This document shows, piece by piece, positions 35,850 to 44,863 of a stretch of DNA of 64,000 bases. Each line of letters opens with the position of its first letter. Within the stretch, counting starts at the first letter, position 1. The position numbers and the translations under genes are program-made. The DNA is from B30-G6 sp964633115 (GTDB lineage: Bacteria > Desulfobacterota > Desulfobacteria > Desulfobacterales > B30-G6), in assembly GCA_964633115.1 (NCBI GenBank), contig CAZWEO010000014.1, forward strand, positions 5,661-69,660, read 5' to 3'. Under the pieces are notes generated by a model, which was not told where the DNA came from, searched no databases, and saw only the letters and a program-made list of their open reading frames with translations.

Positions 35850-36503
35850 ATGCCCGAACCAATCGATATGTATTGGAAAATTAGGTTGAATGATACCAAA
35901 GAGCAATTGGAAGCCAACAATTTTGAAGTCAGCATCGCCGCAGACCTGAAAGAGGCCAAACGCATCGTTCTTGAAAAAATAATTCCGGAAATCAACCCCA
36001 AAAGCCTCGCCTGGGGCGGTTCCATAACTGTCGTGAATTCTGGACTGTATGATGCCCTCAAAAGTGCCAAAGATATAGATGTCATCGACAGCATGGACAA
36101 AAGTATTTCCATGGAAGAATTGGTGACACGCCGACGCAATGCCTTACTAGTGGATCTATTCATCACCGGCACCAATGCCCTGACCGAGGATGGGCAACTG
36201 GTAAATTTAGACATGATCGGCAACCGGGTTGGGGCCCTCACTTTCGGGCCCAAACACGTCATCATATTGGTGAGTCGCAATAAAATTGTGGCCGACCTTG
36301 AAGACGCCATGGCACGTGTCAAGGATGTGGCCGCACCAGCCAATGCTATCCGATTAGGAATGAAGACTCCCTGTGCCAAAGCAGCCTACTGCCATGATTG
36401 CGACAGCCCCCAGCGTATCTGCAATTCGTGGACTATCACAGAAAAATCGTTCCCCAAAAATAGGATTAAAGTAATTTTGATTAACGCTGATGCAGGACTA
36501 TGA
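35850..36503 (+). CDS. LUD domain protein (LutC/YkgG-like)
   Basis: The 217-residue product matches the LUD fold: an N-terminal helical part, LAWGGSITVVNSGLYDAL (conserved GGS turn), the RRNALLVDLFITGTNALTEDG segment and NRVGALTFGPKHVIILVSRNK. LutC-type proteins take part in lactate oxidation complexes, but stand-alone LUD proteins like this one, with a C-terminal Cys set (CAKAAYCHDCDSPQRIC), are not functionally defined. The four Cys could hold a metal or Fe-S cluster. AGGAGG precedes the ATG. No lutAB partners are adjacent. Confidence 0.85.
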   Translation: MPEPIDMYWKIRLNDTKEQLEANNFEVSIAADLKEAKRIVLEKIIPEINPKSLAWGGSITVVNSGLYDALKSAKDIDVIDSMDKSISMEELVTRRRNALLVDLFITGTNALTEDGQLVNLDMIGNRVGALTFGPKHVIILVSRNKIVADLEDAMARVKDVAAPANAIRLGMKTPCAKAAYCHDCDSPQRICNSWTITEKSFPKNRIKVILINADAGL

Positions 36504-36567
36504 CCGGCTGAGCCGGCAGCCTGTAGCCTTTAGCTGTTAGCTTCTAACTACGACCCAGCCATCGGTT

Positions 36568-36648
36568 GTCATCCCCGAGAAATCGGGGATCCAGACTGAG
36601 CCTCGAGCTAATCGCCTTATCTGGATTCCCTCTTCCGAGGGAATGACG
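36568..36648. repeat. GTCATCCCC-ended interspersed element, copy 2
   Basis: GTCATCCCC-GAGAAATC-GGGGATCCAG (36568-36594) and CTGGATTCCCTCTTCCGAGG plus GAATGACG (36621-36648) form an inverted-repeat unit like the one at 29182-29284 but 22 bp shorter inside. The rest of 36504-36848 holds no gene. Confidence 0.75.
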
Positions 36649-36848
36649 CAGGAGAAGCAGTATCTGTGGTTGTGTAACATAAAAGGTCCTTACTGTTCAT
36701 TACGGTTGGAGACACAGAAACATATCCATCAAATGGCTGCGGAAAGGGTGGATCCAGTGGGGACAAAACTTTTTATAGATGACTACTTTTAATCAGGTTT
36801 TGACCAATTCACCGCTGATAGCTTAATGCTAAAAAGTACAAGGAATGC

Positions 36849-38693
36849 ATGTTGAAAAAAATTGTTCAAAATGGTTCCAAGTCTAGTTTACAATCTGCAG
36901 TGTTGCTCCTGATCTGTCTCGTCACCCTCATCGGAGCCATGATGTTGGCTTCTGCAGTGCAACGCGATTTCGGACGCGTGCAGGTCTCGAATATAACCTT
37001 CAGAAACTATAACGACATTGCAGTACGGGCCAAACTGCTACAGCCACAAATAGAAAACGCCACCCAACGATTTCCAGGTGTGGTTTACATCCATGGCTAT
37101 CAAAACAATCGCGAAACCGGTGACGCCTACTGTATCGAATTAGCCCGCCGAGGTGTGGTCGTCTTGAATATCGATGCCATCGGCCGTGGTAACTCCGGCA
37201 TCCCCAACGCACCCACAGATGCCAACTTTGACCAAACCTACGGCGGCCTGTCCGCTCTCAATTATCTGCGTTCGCTCCCCAACGTTGACTCTCAATCACT
37301 GGGCATGCTGGGACATAGCCTGGGGGCTGAAATGGCTTACCAGGTTGCCCTGCAGGATCCATCCGTAAACGCCCTGGTCATCACCGGCTTCGCCTACACC
37401 ACTGCGGCAGACCAAAACTTACCCCGAAATATGCTCATGATTATCGGCAAATGGGATGAATTTCGGGAGCGTATGACCAACACCCGTAATATCGAAAGTG
37501 ATTGGATGCAAACCGCTGTAACCCGCCAGGTCATTAACGATCCCCATCCCCAAATTGGGATTACCTATGGCAGTTTCAATGCCGGTACAGCACGGCGGGT
37601 GGTGGTACCCGCTAGTATTCACATACAGGAATCCCACAGTCGCCAAGCCATTGCTGAAACCGTACTTTGGATAAAACAGGCACTTTCGCCGCCCGAGGCA
37701 TACTGGCGTGATCCCATGCGCCAGATTTGGCCCATCAAAGAATGGGCCACCTTGGTAGCCATGCTGGCAGGCCTATGGATGCTGATGCCACTGGCATCGC
37801 TACTTTCCCGCACTCCTTTTTTCAATAGTATTTGTAGCCAACCAGCCAGCACCTATAGCTGCACGCCACAGGCCCGTCTGCGCTATACCTTTTTCAATGG
37901 CTTGATCATGTGGCTGTATTTACCACTTATTTTCGTTTTGTTCGGCATCCATATCTATGTGATCCCCATTGATAAAGCCTTTCCCATGATGCTTGTCAAT
38001 GCCATCGTGTGGTGGTTTTTATGGATAAACATTATCGGATTCATCATTTTTCAAATATGGTTTCGCAAGATCGGCATCCCCCGTGGTCTGACATTGGCTG
38101 ATATGGGTATATCCTTTTCTGCAGATGGGTTTTTCCTACCCAAGAAGGCCATCGGGGAAACGGCGCTTCTGGCTTTTATTCTCTTTACGGCCGCCTATTT
38201 GTGCGAACATCTTTTGGAACAGGTTTTCATTGTGGACTACCGTTTTATATTTCCGTTCGCCAGTGATCTAACCGCCTATCGACTCAAAATGCTATTTTTA
38301 TATTTTCCGTTTCTTTTGGTAGGTTTTCTCCAGACCGGTGTGTTCCTGCATGGTCAGATTCGACCGGCAGCAAAAAGCTCGCCAGTTAAAACATGGCTGC
38401 ATTGGTCGGGTATTAATATCCTCACCCTGGTCCTGCCCCTGGTAGCTTTCCTGGCCATCCAGTATGTGCCCCTGTTTATCAACGGATTCATTCCCCTGGT
38501 CGGACCCGGCGGGATGTTTGTCAACTTTATCATCAATCTCTTCCATATCATCGGTGTGCTCATTGTGGTGATACCGCTGTCCACTTGGCTGTTCCTGTTG
38601 ACGGGTAAAATTTATTTAGGAGCTATTACCAGCGCGGCCATTGTCGCCTGGATGTTTGCTTCCTCCCAAGTAATCGCACCGATTCCGTTATGA
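36849..38693 (+). CDS. Membrane-tethered alpha/beta-hydrolase
   Basis: The 614-residue protein has an N-terminal transmembrane anchor (about 17-36), a periplasmic alpha/beta-hydrolase domain (about 40-280), and then about eight transmembrane helices to the C-terminus. The hydrolase has VVYIHGYQNNRETGDAY (oxyanion region), the nucleophile elbow GMLGHSLGAEMAY, a candidate acid in IIGKWDEF and a candidate His in QESHSRQA. Substrate is unknown; esterase, lipase or acyltransferase-like chemistry at the outer face of the membrane is possible. AAGGAATGC precedes the ATG. It appears monocistronic. Confidence 0.78.
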   Translation: MLKKIVQNGSKSSLQSAVLLLICLVTLIGAMMLASAVQRDFGRVQVSNITFRNYNDIAVRAKLLQPQIENATQRFPGVVYIHGYQNNRETGDAYCIELARRGVVVLNIDAIGRGNSGIPNAPTDANFDQTYGGLSALNYLRSLPNVDSQSLGMLGHSLGAEMAYQVALQDPSVNALVITGFAYTTAADQNLPRNMLMIIGKWDEFRERMTNTRNIESDWMQTAVTRQVINDPHPQIGITYGSFNAGTARRVVVPASIHIQESHSRQAIAETVLWIKQALSPPEAYWRDPMRQIWPIKEWATLVAMLAGLWMLMPLASLLSRTPFFNSICSQPASTYSCTPQARLRYTFFNGLIMWLYLPLIFVLFGIHIYVIPIDKAFPMMLVNAIVWWFLWINIIGFIIFQIWFRKIGIPRGLTLADMGISFSADGFFLPKKAIGETALLAFILFTAAYLCEHLLEQVFIVDYRFIFPFASDLTAYRLKMLFLYFPFLLVGFLQTGVFLHGQIRPAAKSSPVKTWLHWSGINILTLVLPLVAFLAIQYVPLFINGFIPLVGPGGMFVNFIINLFHIIGVLIVVIPLSTWLFLLTGKIYLGAITSAAIVAWMFASSQVIAPIPL

Positions 38694-38721
38694 CAATCTA
38701 GCGATTGTCAGCTATTAGCTC

Positions 38722-38760
38722 TTGGTTCTTAGCTCTTAGCTGTTAAGAGCTAAGAACCAA
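38722..38760. terminator. Perfect 17-bp hairpin downstream of the hydrolase gene
   Basis: TTGGTTCTTAGCTCTTA (38722-38738) and TAAGAGCTAAGAACCAA (38744-38760) pair fully around a five-base loop. No clean T run follows, so it may be a repeat rather than a classical terminator. Confidence 0.5.
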
Positions 38761-38855
38761 AAAGCTTTGCTTTTCCCATTTGACACACCCAAACGATTTC
38801 ACTATACTCACCCAGATTTGTGAAATGGTATCCAAACTTTTAATTAAGATTAGAA

Positions 38856-38993
38856 GCCATCTCAAAATCTGAATTTTGGTTCAAGATCAAGGCGGATGAG
38901 CATTTTAATCCGCAGGTATACTTTTAGTATTTTGAGGAATTGAAATGCGAGTCCAACACAGATATTGGACTAAAAGTCGTTTTTGAGATGGTT
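38856..38993. repeat. MITE-like element, copy 2
   Basis: CCATCTCAAAA near the left end and TTTTGAGATGG at the right end are inverted. The interior from CAAGGCG (38890) through AATCCGCAGGTATACTTTT to CAACACAGATATTGGACT aligns with the element at 1863-1986. It supplies a spurious 24-codon upstream extension to the following ligase frame. Confidence 0.7.
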
Positions 38994-39011
38994 TCTCTGA
39001 AGGAGGTTACT

Positions 39012-40757
39012 ATGGCAGCCAAACCTTGGCATGGAGAGCATTGGCCCGAGGGTGTTCCTCATGATATTTCCGGTTACGAAAAACCCCTGTACGCGTTCCT
39101 GGATGAGTCTGCCGATCAATATCCCAACCAAACCTATACCATATTCAATGATGCTACCCGAACCTACAGCCAGGTCAGAGACACTGCCAATCGGATTGCC
39201 AACTTTCTGATTTCACGCGGCATCAAAAAGGGTGATCGTGTGGCCATATTTCTGCCAAATCTACCCCATTATCCGGCTATCTTTTTCGGTATCCTCAAAG
39301 CCGGTGCTGTGTGCGTAACCTGCAATCCCATTTACACCGGCAGCGAACTCAATTATCAATTGGGTGATGCTGGTGCCAAGGCCGTATTTTGCATGGACCA
39401 CCCCCAGTTTTACTCCACCACTGTAGAAGCCATCAAAGGTACTGATGTGGAAACCGTTGTCATCTGCGGCGTCAAATCATACCTACCTTGGATTAAAGGT
39501 TTCTTGGGAAGCCTGCTGGATAAAATTCCTAAGGCCGATAACTACGAGCCCGGACATCTTTTTTTCGATGAGGTGGTCGCGGCAGCAAAGCCAGAGGCAC
39601 CCGTAGTGGACATTGCCCCCAGTGATGATTTAGCCCTGATCATATATACAGGTGGGACCACTGGTGTGCCCAAGGGCGCTGCCTTGACACATACTAATTT
39701 TAGCTTCGACCTGATGGCCGCTGATGAGTGGATTCGCATATCGCATGAACCAGGCGCCCCGCCGGAAAAACAACGCGCAGGCGGGCACCACACCTCTCTG
39801 GGTGTCTTACCATGGTATCACAGTTTCGGGCTAACCTGCGCCTTGCTGTCTTCTTGTTATAAGGCGAATAAACTCATATGTATACCGGATCCACGCGCCG
39901 GTGATCCGCCTTTTACAGAAGTGCTTAAAGCCGTCCAGAAGTACAAACCCACAACCATGCCGGCGGTACCGACTATCTTTGTGGCTTTTACCAATCATCC
40001 GCATTTGGATCAGTATGATCTGACCTCATTGATGGGTTGCTTTTCAGGAGGTGCCCCTTTGCCGCCTGAAGTCTGTCGGCAGTTCGAAGAAAAGACTGGA
40101 TCGGTTATATTCGAAGGTTACGGTCTGAGTGAAACGGCGCCCATCGCCAGCGTGAATCCCACCAACACAGAGCACCGTAAAATTGGCTCCATCGGCTTCC
40201 CGATCCCGGGCACCGATATCAAGGTACTTGACCTTGACACCGGTCTGCAAGAATTGTCCCAGGGAGAAGACGGTGAAATCGGTATCAGCGGTCCCCAGGT
40301 AATGCAGGGTTATTGGAACAAACCCGAGGAGAACAAGGCCGTATTCAGAGAAATTGATGGTAAGCGATATTTTCTGACTGGCGATATCGGCAATATAGAT
40401 GAAGCCGGGTATATCACCATCACCGACCGCAAAAAGGATATGATCATTGTGGGTGGATTTAACGTATACCCCCGAGATGTGGAAGATATCCTTTTTACGC
40501 ATCCCAAGGTGGCTCTGGCTGCCGTGGTAGGTGTACCCGATGCCAAGAGCGGCGAAGTAGTCAAAGCCTACATTCAGCTCAAACCGGGTGAGACTGCCAC
40601 CGAAGAAGAGATTCAGGAATTCTGCAAGGAGAATATGGCCGGATACAAACGTCCGCGCATGATCGAATTCCGTGATGAAGTGCCGGTCTCCAATGTCGGC
40701 AAAGTTCTGCGGCGGGTTCTGAGAGACGAAGAAATGGCCAAACAAAAAGACGTATGA
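39012..40757 (+). CDS. Long-chain fatty-acid-CoA ligase family protein
   Basis: This 581-residue AMP-forming acyl-CoA synthetase has the P-loop IIYTGGTTGVPKGAALTH (Gly for the usual Ser in YTSGTTG), EGYGLSETAPIA as A5, TGDIGNIDEAGYI and the hinge RKKDMIIVGGFNVYPRDVE, with the catalytic Lys in VGKVLRRVLRDEE. This subfamily activates medium or long acyl groups; the exact chain length is not readable from the sequence. The ATG at 39012 has GAAGGAGG upstream, and the frame before it belongs to a repeat element. Its stop overlaps the next gene by four bases (ATGA). Confidence 0.88.
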   Translation: MAAKPWHGEHWPEGVPHDISGYEKPLYAFLDESADQYPNQTYTIFNDATRTYSQVRDTANRIANFLISRGIKKGDRVAIFLPNLPHYPAIFFGILKAGAVCVTCNPIYTGSELNYQLGDAGAKAVFCMDHPQFYSTTVEAIKGTDVETVVICGVKSYLPWIKGFLGSLLDKIPKADNYEPGHLFFDEVVAAAKPEAPVVDIAPSDDLALIIYTGGTTGVPKGAALTHTNFSFDLMAADEWIRISHEPGAPPEKQRAGGHHTSLGVLPWYHSFGLTCALLSSCYKANKLICIPDPRAGDPPFTEVLKAVQKYKPTTMPAVPTIFVAFTNHPHLDQYDLTSLMGCFSGGAPLPPEVCRQFEEKTGSVIFEGYGLSETAPIASVNPTNTEHRKIGSIGFPIPGTDIKVLDLDTGLQELSQGEDGEIGISGPQVMQGYWNKPEENKAVFREIDGKRYFLTGDIGNIDEAGYITITDRKKDMIIVGGFNVYPRDVEDILFTHPKVALAAVVGVPDAKSGEVVKAYIQLKPGETATEEEIQEFCKENMAGYKRPRMIEFRDEVPVSNVGKVLRRVLRDEEMAKQKDV

Positions 40758-41644
40758 AACAAAAACCGCTAAAAATCGGACGCAATGATCCCTGCCCTTG
40801 CGGCAGCGGCCGCAAATATAAACGCTGCTGCATTACCAAGGAAACAGTTCCGCAAGTAAATCTGGCCAAACGCTACAAACGCGATTTCCAGATCAAGCTA
40901 AAATCCAACCACGACATCGAAGGCATCCGTCAGGCCGGCAATTTGGTTTTAGAAACCCTTGATCTGGCTGCATCCATCATCAAACCAGGTTTAAAGACCG
41001 ATGCGATCAACACCGTCGTCCACGATTTTACCATCAAAAATAATGCCATACCGGCACCCCTGAACTACCGTGGCACTTACCCCAAGAGTGTCTGCGTTTC
41101 CGTGAATGAAGTCATCTGCCACGGCATCCCCGGAGAACGTAAATTGGCCGACGGTGACATCGTCAACATCGACGTCACCTCAATCCTGGATGGTTACTAT
41201 GCTGATGCCAGCCTTACCTATTTTGTAGGTTCCCCCAGCACCGATGCGAAAAAGATTGTAGATGTATCCCGCCAGAGTCTAATAGAAGGTATTGCTATGG
41301 TTAAGCCCGGAAATACAGTCGGGGATATCGGCCATGCCATCCAGAAATATGCCGAAGGCCAGGGATGTTCTGTGGTGAGAGATTTTGTGGGCCATGGCGT
41401 CGGATTGGAATTTCACGAACAACCCCAGATCCCGCATTTTGGCAAAAAGGGCGAAGGCATCGAACTGGTGCCCGGTATGGTGTTTACCATCGAACCCATG
41501 ATTAACCTCGGCGCCGCCGCCCTGCGCATTCTAGCCGACAAATGGACTGCTGTAACCAAAGACAAGTCCTTGTCCGCCCAATTCGAACAAACTATTCTCG
41601 TAACCGAAGACGGCTGGGAAAGTCTCACGCCTTACGAATTGTAG
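40754..41644 (+). CDS. map: Type I methionine aminopeptidase with N-terminal SEC-C motif
   Basis: The 296-residue protein begins with a SEC-C zinc motif, GRNDPCPCGSGRKYKRCC (residues 9-26), which in some MetAPs helps ribosome binding. The catalytic M24 domain follows with ICHGIPG (conserved His), VNIDVTSILDGYYADAS (two metal Asp), FVGHGVGLEFHEQP (His), MVFTIEPMI (Glu) and AQFEQTILVT (Glu). All five metal ligands are present. It removes N-terminal Met co-translationally. The start overlaps the ligase stop, so the two are translationally coupled although functionally unrelated. Confidence 0.95.
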   Translation: MKQKPLKIGRNDPCPCGSGRKYKRCCITKETVPQVNLAKRYKRDFQIKLKSNHDIEGIRQAGNLVLETLDLAASIIKPGLKTDAINTVVHDFTIKNNAIPAPLNYRGTYPKSVCVSVNEVICHGIPGERKLADGDIVNIDVTSILDGYYADASLTYFVGSPSTDAKKIVDVSRQSLIEGIAMVKPGNTVGDIGHAIQKYAEGQGCSVVRDFVGHGVGLEFHEQPQIPHFGKKGEGIELVPGMVFTIEPMINLGAAALRILADKWTAVTKDKSLSAQFEQTILVTEDGWESLTPYEL

Positions 41645-41742
41645 GCATGCCTGGGGATCTGTCGAGGCTTTTTGCGAACCCTTTCGGCGCAAAATATTGG
41701 TGCAGATCGAGTAAAAAATCGCTCAAATCAGGTTTTAATATT

Positions 41743-42447
41743 ATGCCGGACACAACGACCAATAGCATCGAAATGGAATTGGTTTTAATTCCGTCGGGCT
41801 CATTTAAAATGGGCGGGGACAAAAATCTTGAACAGGCGGAGGATCATGAAGCCCCACGGCACATTGTAAAATTCAGCAAAGCATTTTTTATGGGAAAATA
41901 CGCAGTCACCCAGATGCAGTGGTCTGAGATTATGCAGAATAACCCCAGTGAGTTTATCGACGACATAAGACCGGTGGAAAGGGTCTCTTGGAATGATGTG
42001 CAAGAATTTATTGAAAAGCTGAATACAAAGGAAGAAACTGATAAATATCGTCTCCCAACCGAAGCTGAGTGGGAATATTCAGCCAGGGCCGGTTCAGAAA
42101 GCGCTTATGCCTTCGGCAGTGATACCAATATATTAAGCCAATACGCCTGGTTCCGAAAAAATTCAGGCGGCAAAACGCATCCGGTCGGTCAATTAAATCC
42201 GAATGCCTGGGGCCTTTGTGACATGCATGGTAATGTGCATGAATGGTGTCAGGACTGGTTTGATCGAAATTATTATTCTCAAAGCCCCTCAATTGCGCCA
42301 TTAGGCCCTTCAAGCGGATTGGCCAAGGCGCTACGTGGGGGGGACTGGGGCAGTGAGGACTGGTACTGCCGGTGTGCCTCACGCAGTCTCAGTTCCCCAG
42401 ACCGCCGCAGCAATCGACTGGGTTTCCGTTTGATCAAGATGGCATAA
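41743..42447 (+). CDS. SUMF1/formylglycine-generating-enzyme-like protein
   Basis: The 234-residue product is a single FGE-sulfatase domain: MELVLIPSGSFKMGGDKN, the FFMGKYAVTQMQW motif, RLPTEAEWEYSARAG, GLCDMHGNVHEWCQDWF and a C-terminal RLGFRLIKMA. The first of the two Cys that form the active site in true formylglycine-generating enzymes is absent (the segment is GGDWGSEDWYCRCASR), so it is more likely a relative such as EgtB- or PvdO-like proteins. No partner is adjacent. The ATG at 41743 begins the recognisable domain; the frame is open upstream, and no Shine-Dalgarno decides the start. Confidence 0.8.
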   Translation: MPDTTTNSIEMELVLIPSGSFKMGGDKNLEQAEDHEAPRHIVKFSKAFFMGKYAVTQMQWSEIMQNNPSEFIDDIRPVERVSWNDVQEFIEKLNTKEETDKYRLPTEAEWEYSARAGSESAYAFGSDTNILSQYAWFRKNSGGKTHPVGQLNPNAWGLCDMHGNVHEWCQDWFDRNYYSQSPSIAPLGPSSGLAKALRGGDWGSEDWYCRCASRSLSSPDRRSNRLGFRLIKMA

Positions 42448-42939
42448 GCTGTTCTGGCCTATACTTGAATTGACAGAGTTGGTGATCGAGCCAGGACCAA
42501 GCCTCAAAATATGTCGTCACAACCTGACAAGAGTTGTCGTCCGGTTAAGACTGTAAATTTTGCCACGCTCCGAAGTCAAGACTTATGCCAGGCATCAAGT
42601 ATTTTGCTGCCAGTGAGCTCATACTATATCTTGCATATGCCCAATTCAAGAATTATATAAATTTTAGATCAGTACGCAAATACCTACCGAATTCTTGATA
42701 GGTCTGTATTTGAAGCTTCCCCTAAATATACAGATACTATTGACGTGAGGTGAAAATCAACACCCCTGAAAGGTAATAGATAGCAGTTGATTTGAACTTT
42801 TTTATCTGTAATATCATTTATTTAGACTGAATCATAAAGTCAGTTGGGTTACAAATTTGTCATATTGATCAAAGCTCTAAGTTCTTATATTAATAAATTA
42901 GTTATGAATCGCATATGAAGTCATCTGATTTTGTAGTAT
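42448..42939. other. Gene-free AT-rich gap
   Basis: Roughly 490 bp between the convergent SUMF1 and regulator genes. I see no open frame with a ribosome-binding site, no hairpin with a T run and none of the repeat families found elsewhere. Confidence 0.4.
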
Positions 42940-44724
42940 TCATAGATCAATCTGATACAAACCGATCTTTCGCCAAAGGGTTCCACGGCTGACTCCTAGA
43001 TCTTTGGCTGCACGTGTGCGATTGCCTTTGCTGCGCATCAAAGCTTTTTCTATAGTACTTTTTTCTTCTATTTCCCAAGGTTTTAAGCGAGTGTTAAGGT
43101 GGGTTGCATTGTTCACCTTCTCATCTATTGAAAACGACGGTGGTAAATTCGTTATGTTTTCTTTATTTACATTAGGCTGCTGTGGAAGAACAACTTGAAC
43201 CGGTAAACTTGATGATGTGATGATTTTTTCTTTTGACATAGCTAGAGCGTGTTCAATACAGTTTTCCAGTTCACGTATATTACCCGGCCATCGATAATCC
43301 AGTAATATCTTCTGGCTTGTATGGTCGAGTTTTTTCAACGCTTGCCTACCTTTTTTTGTGTGTTTGCGGACAAAATGATCGACTAGTGGGAGGATATCAT
43401 CCTTGCGTTCTCGCAAAGATGGGACCGAAATCGGAATGACAGCCAAGCGATAATACAAATCACGCCGATAATCGTTTTGCTTGATCATGGTGTTTAAATC
43501 CCGGTGGGTTGCTGCCATAACGCGGACGTCCACTGGATATGTTTTGCTGCCACCGACCGGCCGAATTTCCATATCCTGGAGAACGCGCAGTAGCTTTACC
43601 TGTAGTGTGGGGCTGAGATCCCCCACTTCGTCTAGGAAAAGAGTCCCTCCATCCGCTTCACGGAACAGCCCTTTAGTATCAGAAGTCGCACCAGTAAAAG
43701 CACCCTTGAGATGTCCGAAGAGCTCCGATTCCAGAAGCGGCTCTGGCAAGGCTCCACAGTTGAGCGCAATAAACGGTTTTTTACTTCGATCACTTTGGTT
43801 GTGGATTGCCCGTGCCACCAGTTCTTTGCCCACACCGGTCTCGCCCAGTACCAAAACAGTGGAATCGACTTCGGCGCAACGTAGAATTAAGTCAAAAATG
43901 TTGCGCATGGCACTGCTGACGCCTATCATCTCGGATTGAAGCCCCAGGCGCCGCATTTCGCGTCGCATGCGTGACAACTCCCGTTCCTGTTGTTCCAATT
44001 TTAATTGACTTGTTATATCCTTCAATATTTCCGAATACGCGAATATCCTACCTTCGCTGTCGTGCACCGCATCAATCTGACACTCAAACCTGCGCTGTTC
44101 ACCATTGATGCTAAGCTCGACATCTGACTTGTAGCCGGTCTTCAACGGCAATAGAGATTTAGGCTCAGTCTTGTGAATGCCCAACCCCTGTGGATTACCC
44201 ATTAGAATTTTTCCGTTCAGGTCGAAAACGGTGACACAGTCGCCGATTCCGAACAAAATGGCCTCCAGTTTATTTTTCTCACGTTTCAATTCCTCCTGAA
44301 CACGTTTTTGCTCACGCAAATCCGTACAAGTAATGTATGTCGATTCGTGGACACCATCCTCGTTCATGTTAACTGCTCCCGTAAAGAACATGGGGATTTT
44401 TTCACCTGTCTGGTGATGGTACCAGAACCATTCGAATGTGTAATATTTTTTTTCACCGATCGATCTCTTTTCTTTCAGTTCGACCTCCAAGGGCTCGACA
44501 ATATCGTACACCTCCTGGAATTCTTCTCGAGAAAAGACCTTGCTAACGTGTAGTCTCTGGTAATCCTCCCGTTTGGCTCCGACCATATCCAGAAAAGCAT
44601 CATTGACGTCGTAGCAGGTATAATCCGGGTCAAAGAGCATAAATCCGATATTAATGGAGTCAAGCAGCTTCCTGTACTTGTTATTCCAATCTTTGATTTG
44701 TTTTTCTGTGAGATGGGGTGCCAT
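42940..44724 (-). CDS. PAS-domain sigma-54-dependent transcriptional activator
   Basis: The 594-residue protein has two N-terminal PAS sensor regions (about 10-145 and 150-255), a short coiled linker, a central AAA+ domain and a C-terminal Fis-type helix-turn-helix. The AAA+ domain includes LGETGVGKELVARAI (Walker A, near 290), the sigma-54-contacting loop GHLKGAFTGATSD and GGTLFLDEVGDLSP (Walker B). The DNA-binding end is NRTRAAKDLGVSRGTLWRKI. There is no receiver domain, so it probably senses a small molecule or redox state directly. It is divergent from the catabolic gene series at 44933 and is the obvious candidate regulator. Confidence 0.93.
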   Translation of the reverse strand: MAPHLTEKQIKDWNNKYRKLLDSINIGFMLFDPDYTCYDVNDAFLDMVGAKREDYQRLHVSKVFSREEFQEVYDIVEPLEVELKEKRSIGEKKYYTFEWFWYHHQTGEKIPMFFTGAVNMNEDGVHESTYITCTDLREQKRVQEELKREKNKLEAILFGIGDCVTVFDLNGKILMGNPQGLGIHKTEPKSLLPLKTGYKSDVELSINGEQRRFECQIDAVHDSEGRIFAYSEILKDITSQLKLEQQERELSRMRREMRRLGLQSEMIGVSSAMRNIFDLILRCAEVDSTVLVLGETGVGKELVARAIHNQSDRSKKPFIALNCGALPEPLLESELFGHLKGAFTGATSDTKGLFREADGGTLFLDEVGDLSPTLQVKLLRVLQDMEIRPVGGSKTYPVDVRVMAATHRDLNTMIKQNDYRRDLYYRLAVIPISVPSLRERKDDILPLVDHFVRKHTKKGRQALKKLDHTSQKILLDYRWPGNIRELENCIEHALAMSKEKIITSSSLPVQVVLPQQPNVNKENITNLPPSFSIDEKVNNATHLNTRLKPWEIEEKSTIEKALMRSKGNRTRAAKDLGVSRGTLWRKIGLYQIDL

Positions 44725-44794
44725 ATATCTAACTTCCTTATCGTCTAGCCAATGTTAAGACAATCACTAGACAGCTAAATTGTCAAGAATTTTA

Positions 44795-44813
44795 TACAAA
44801 TGAAATATTTGTA
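44795..44813. promoter_or_regulatory. Candidate activator-binding inverted repeat
   Basis: TACAAAT-GAAAT-ATTTGTA is a perfect 7-5-7 palindrome in the divergent region, centred about 45 bp upstream of a sigma-54-like promoter. A second pair, GTCTAG (44743) and CTAGAC (44767), lies further upstream. Confidence 0.4.
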
Positions 44814-44847
44814 AATCATTCAATGAGTTATGGGTATTTCTGCTATT

Positions 44848-44863
44848 TGGCACTGATTTTGAA
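44848..44863 (+). promoter_or_regulatory. Candidate sigma-54 (-24/-12) promoter
   Basis: TGGCAC-TGATT-TTGAA matches the consensus TGGCAC-N5-TTGCA except for A in place of C at the -12 dinucleotide. It faces the aminotransferase gene, 70 bp upstream of its ATG, in the region divergent from the sigma-54 activator. Confidence 0.5.

Noticed and set aside
38940..39011. 24-codon N-terminal extension of the acyl-CoA ligase
   Set aside because: The codons come from a MITE-like repeat, and a strong Shine-Dalgarno sits before the ATG at 39012.
40044..40745. 233-codon minus-strand frame opposite the acyl-CoA ligase
   Set aside because: It is the antisense of a clearly conserved enzyme and shows no recognisable domain.
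41542..41742. 67-codon extension of the SUMF1-like protein overlapping map
   Set aside because: It overlaps map by about 100 bases in another frame and has no family resemblance; the domain begins at 41743.
41743..42447. Genuine sulfatase-activating formylglycine-generating enzyme
   Set aside because: One of the two active-site Cys is missing and no sulfatase gene is nearby.
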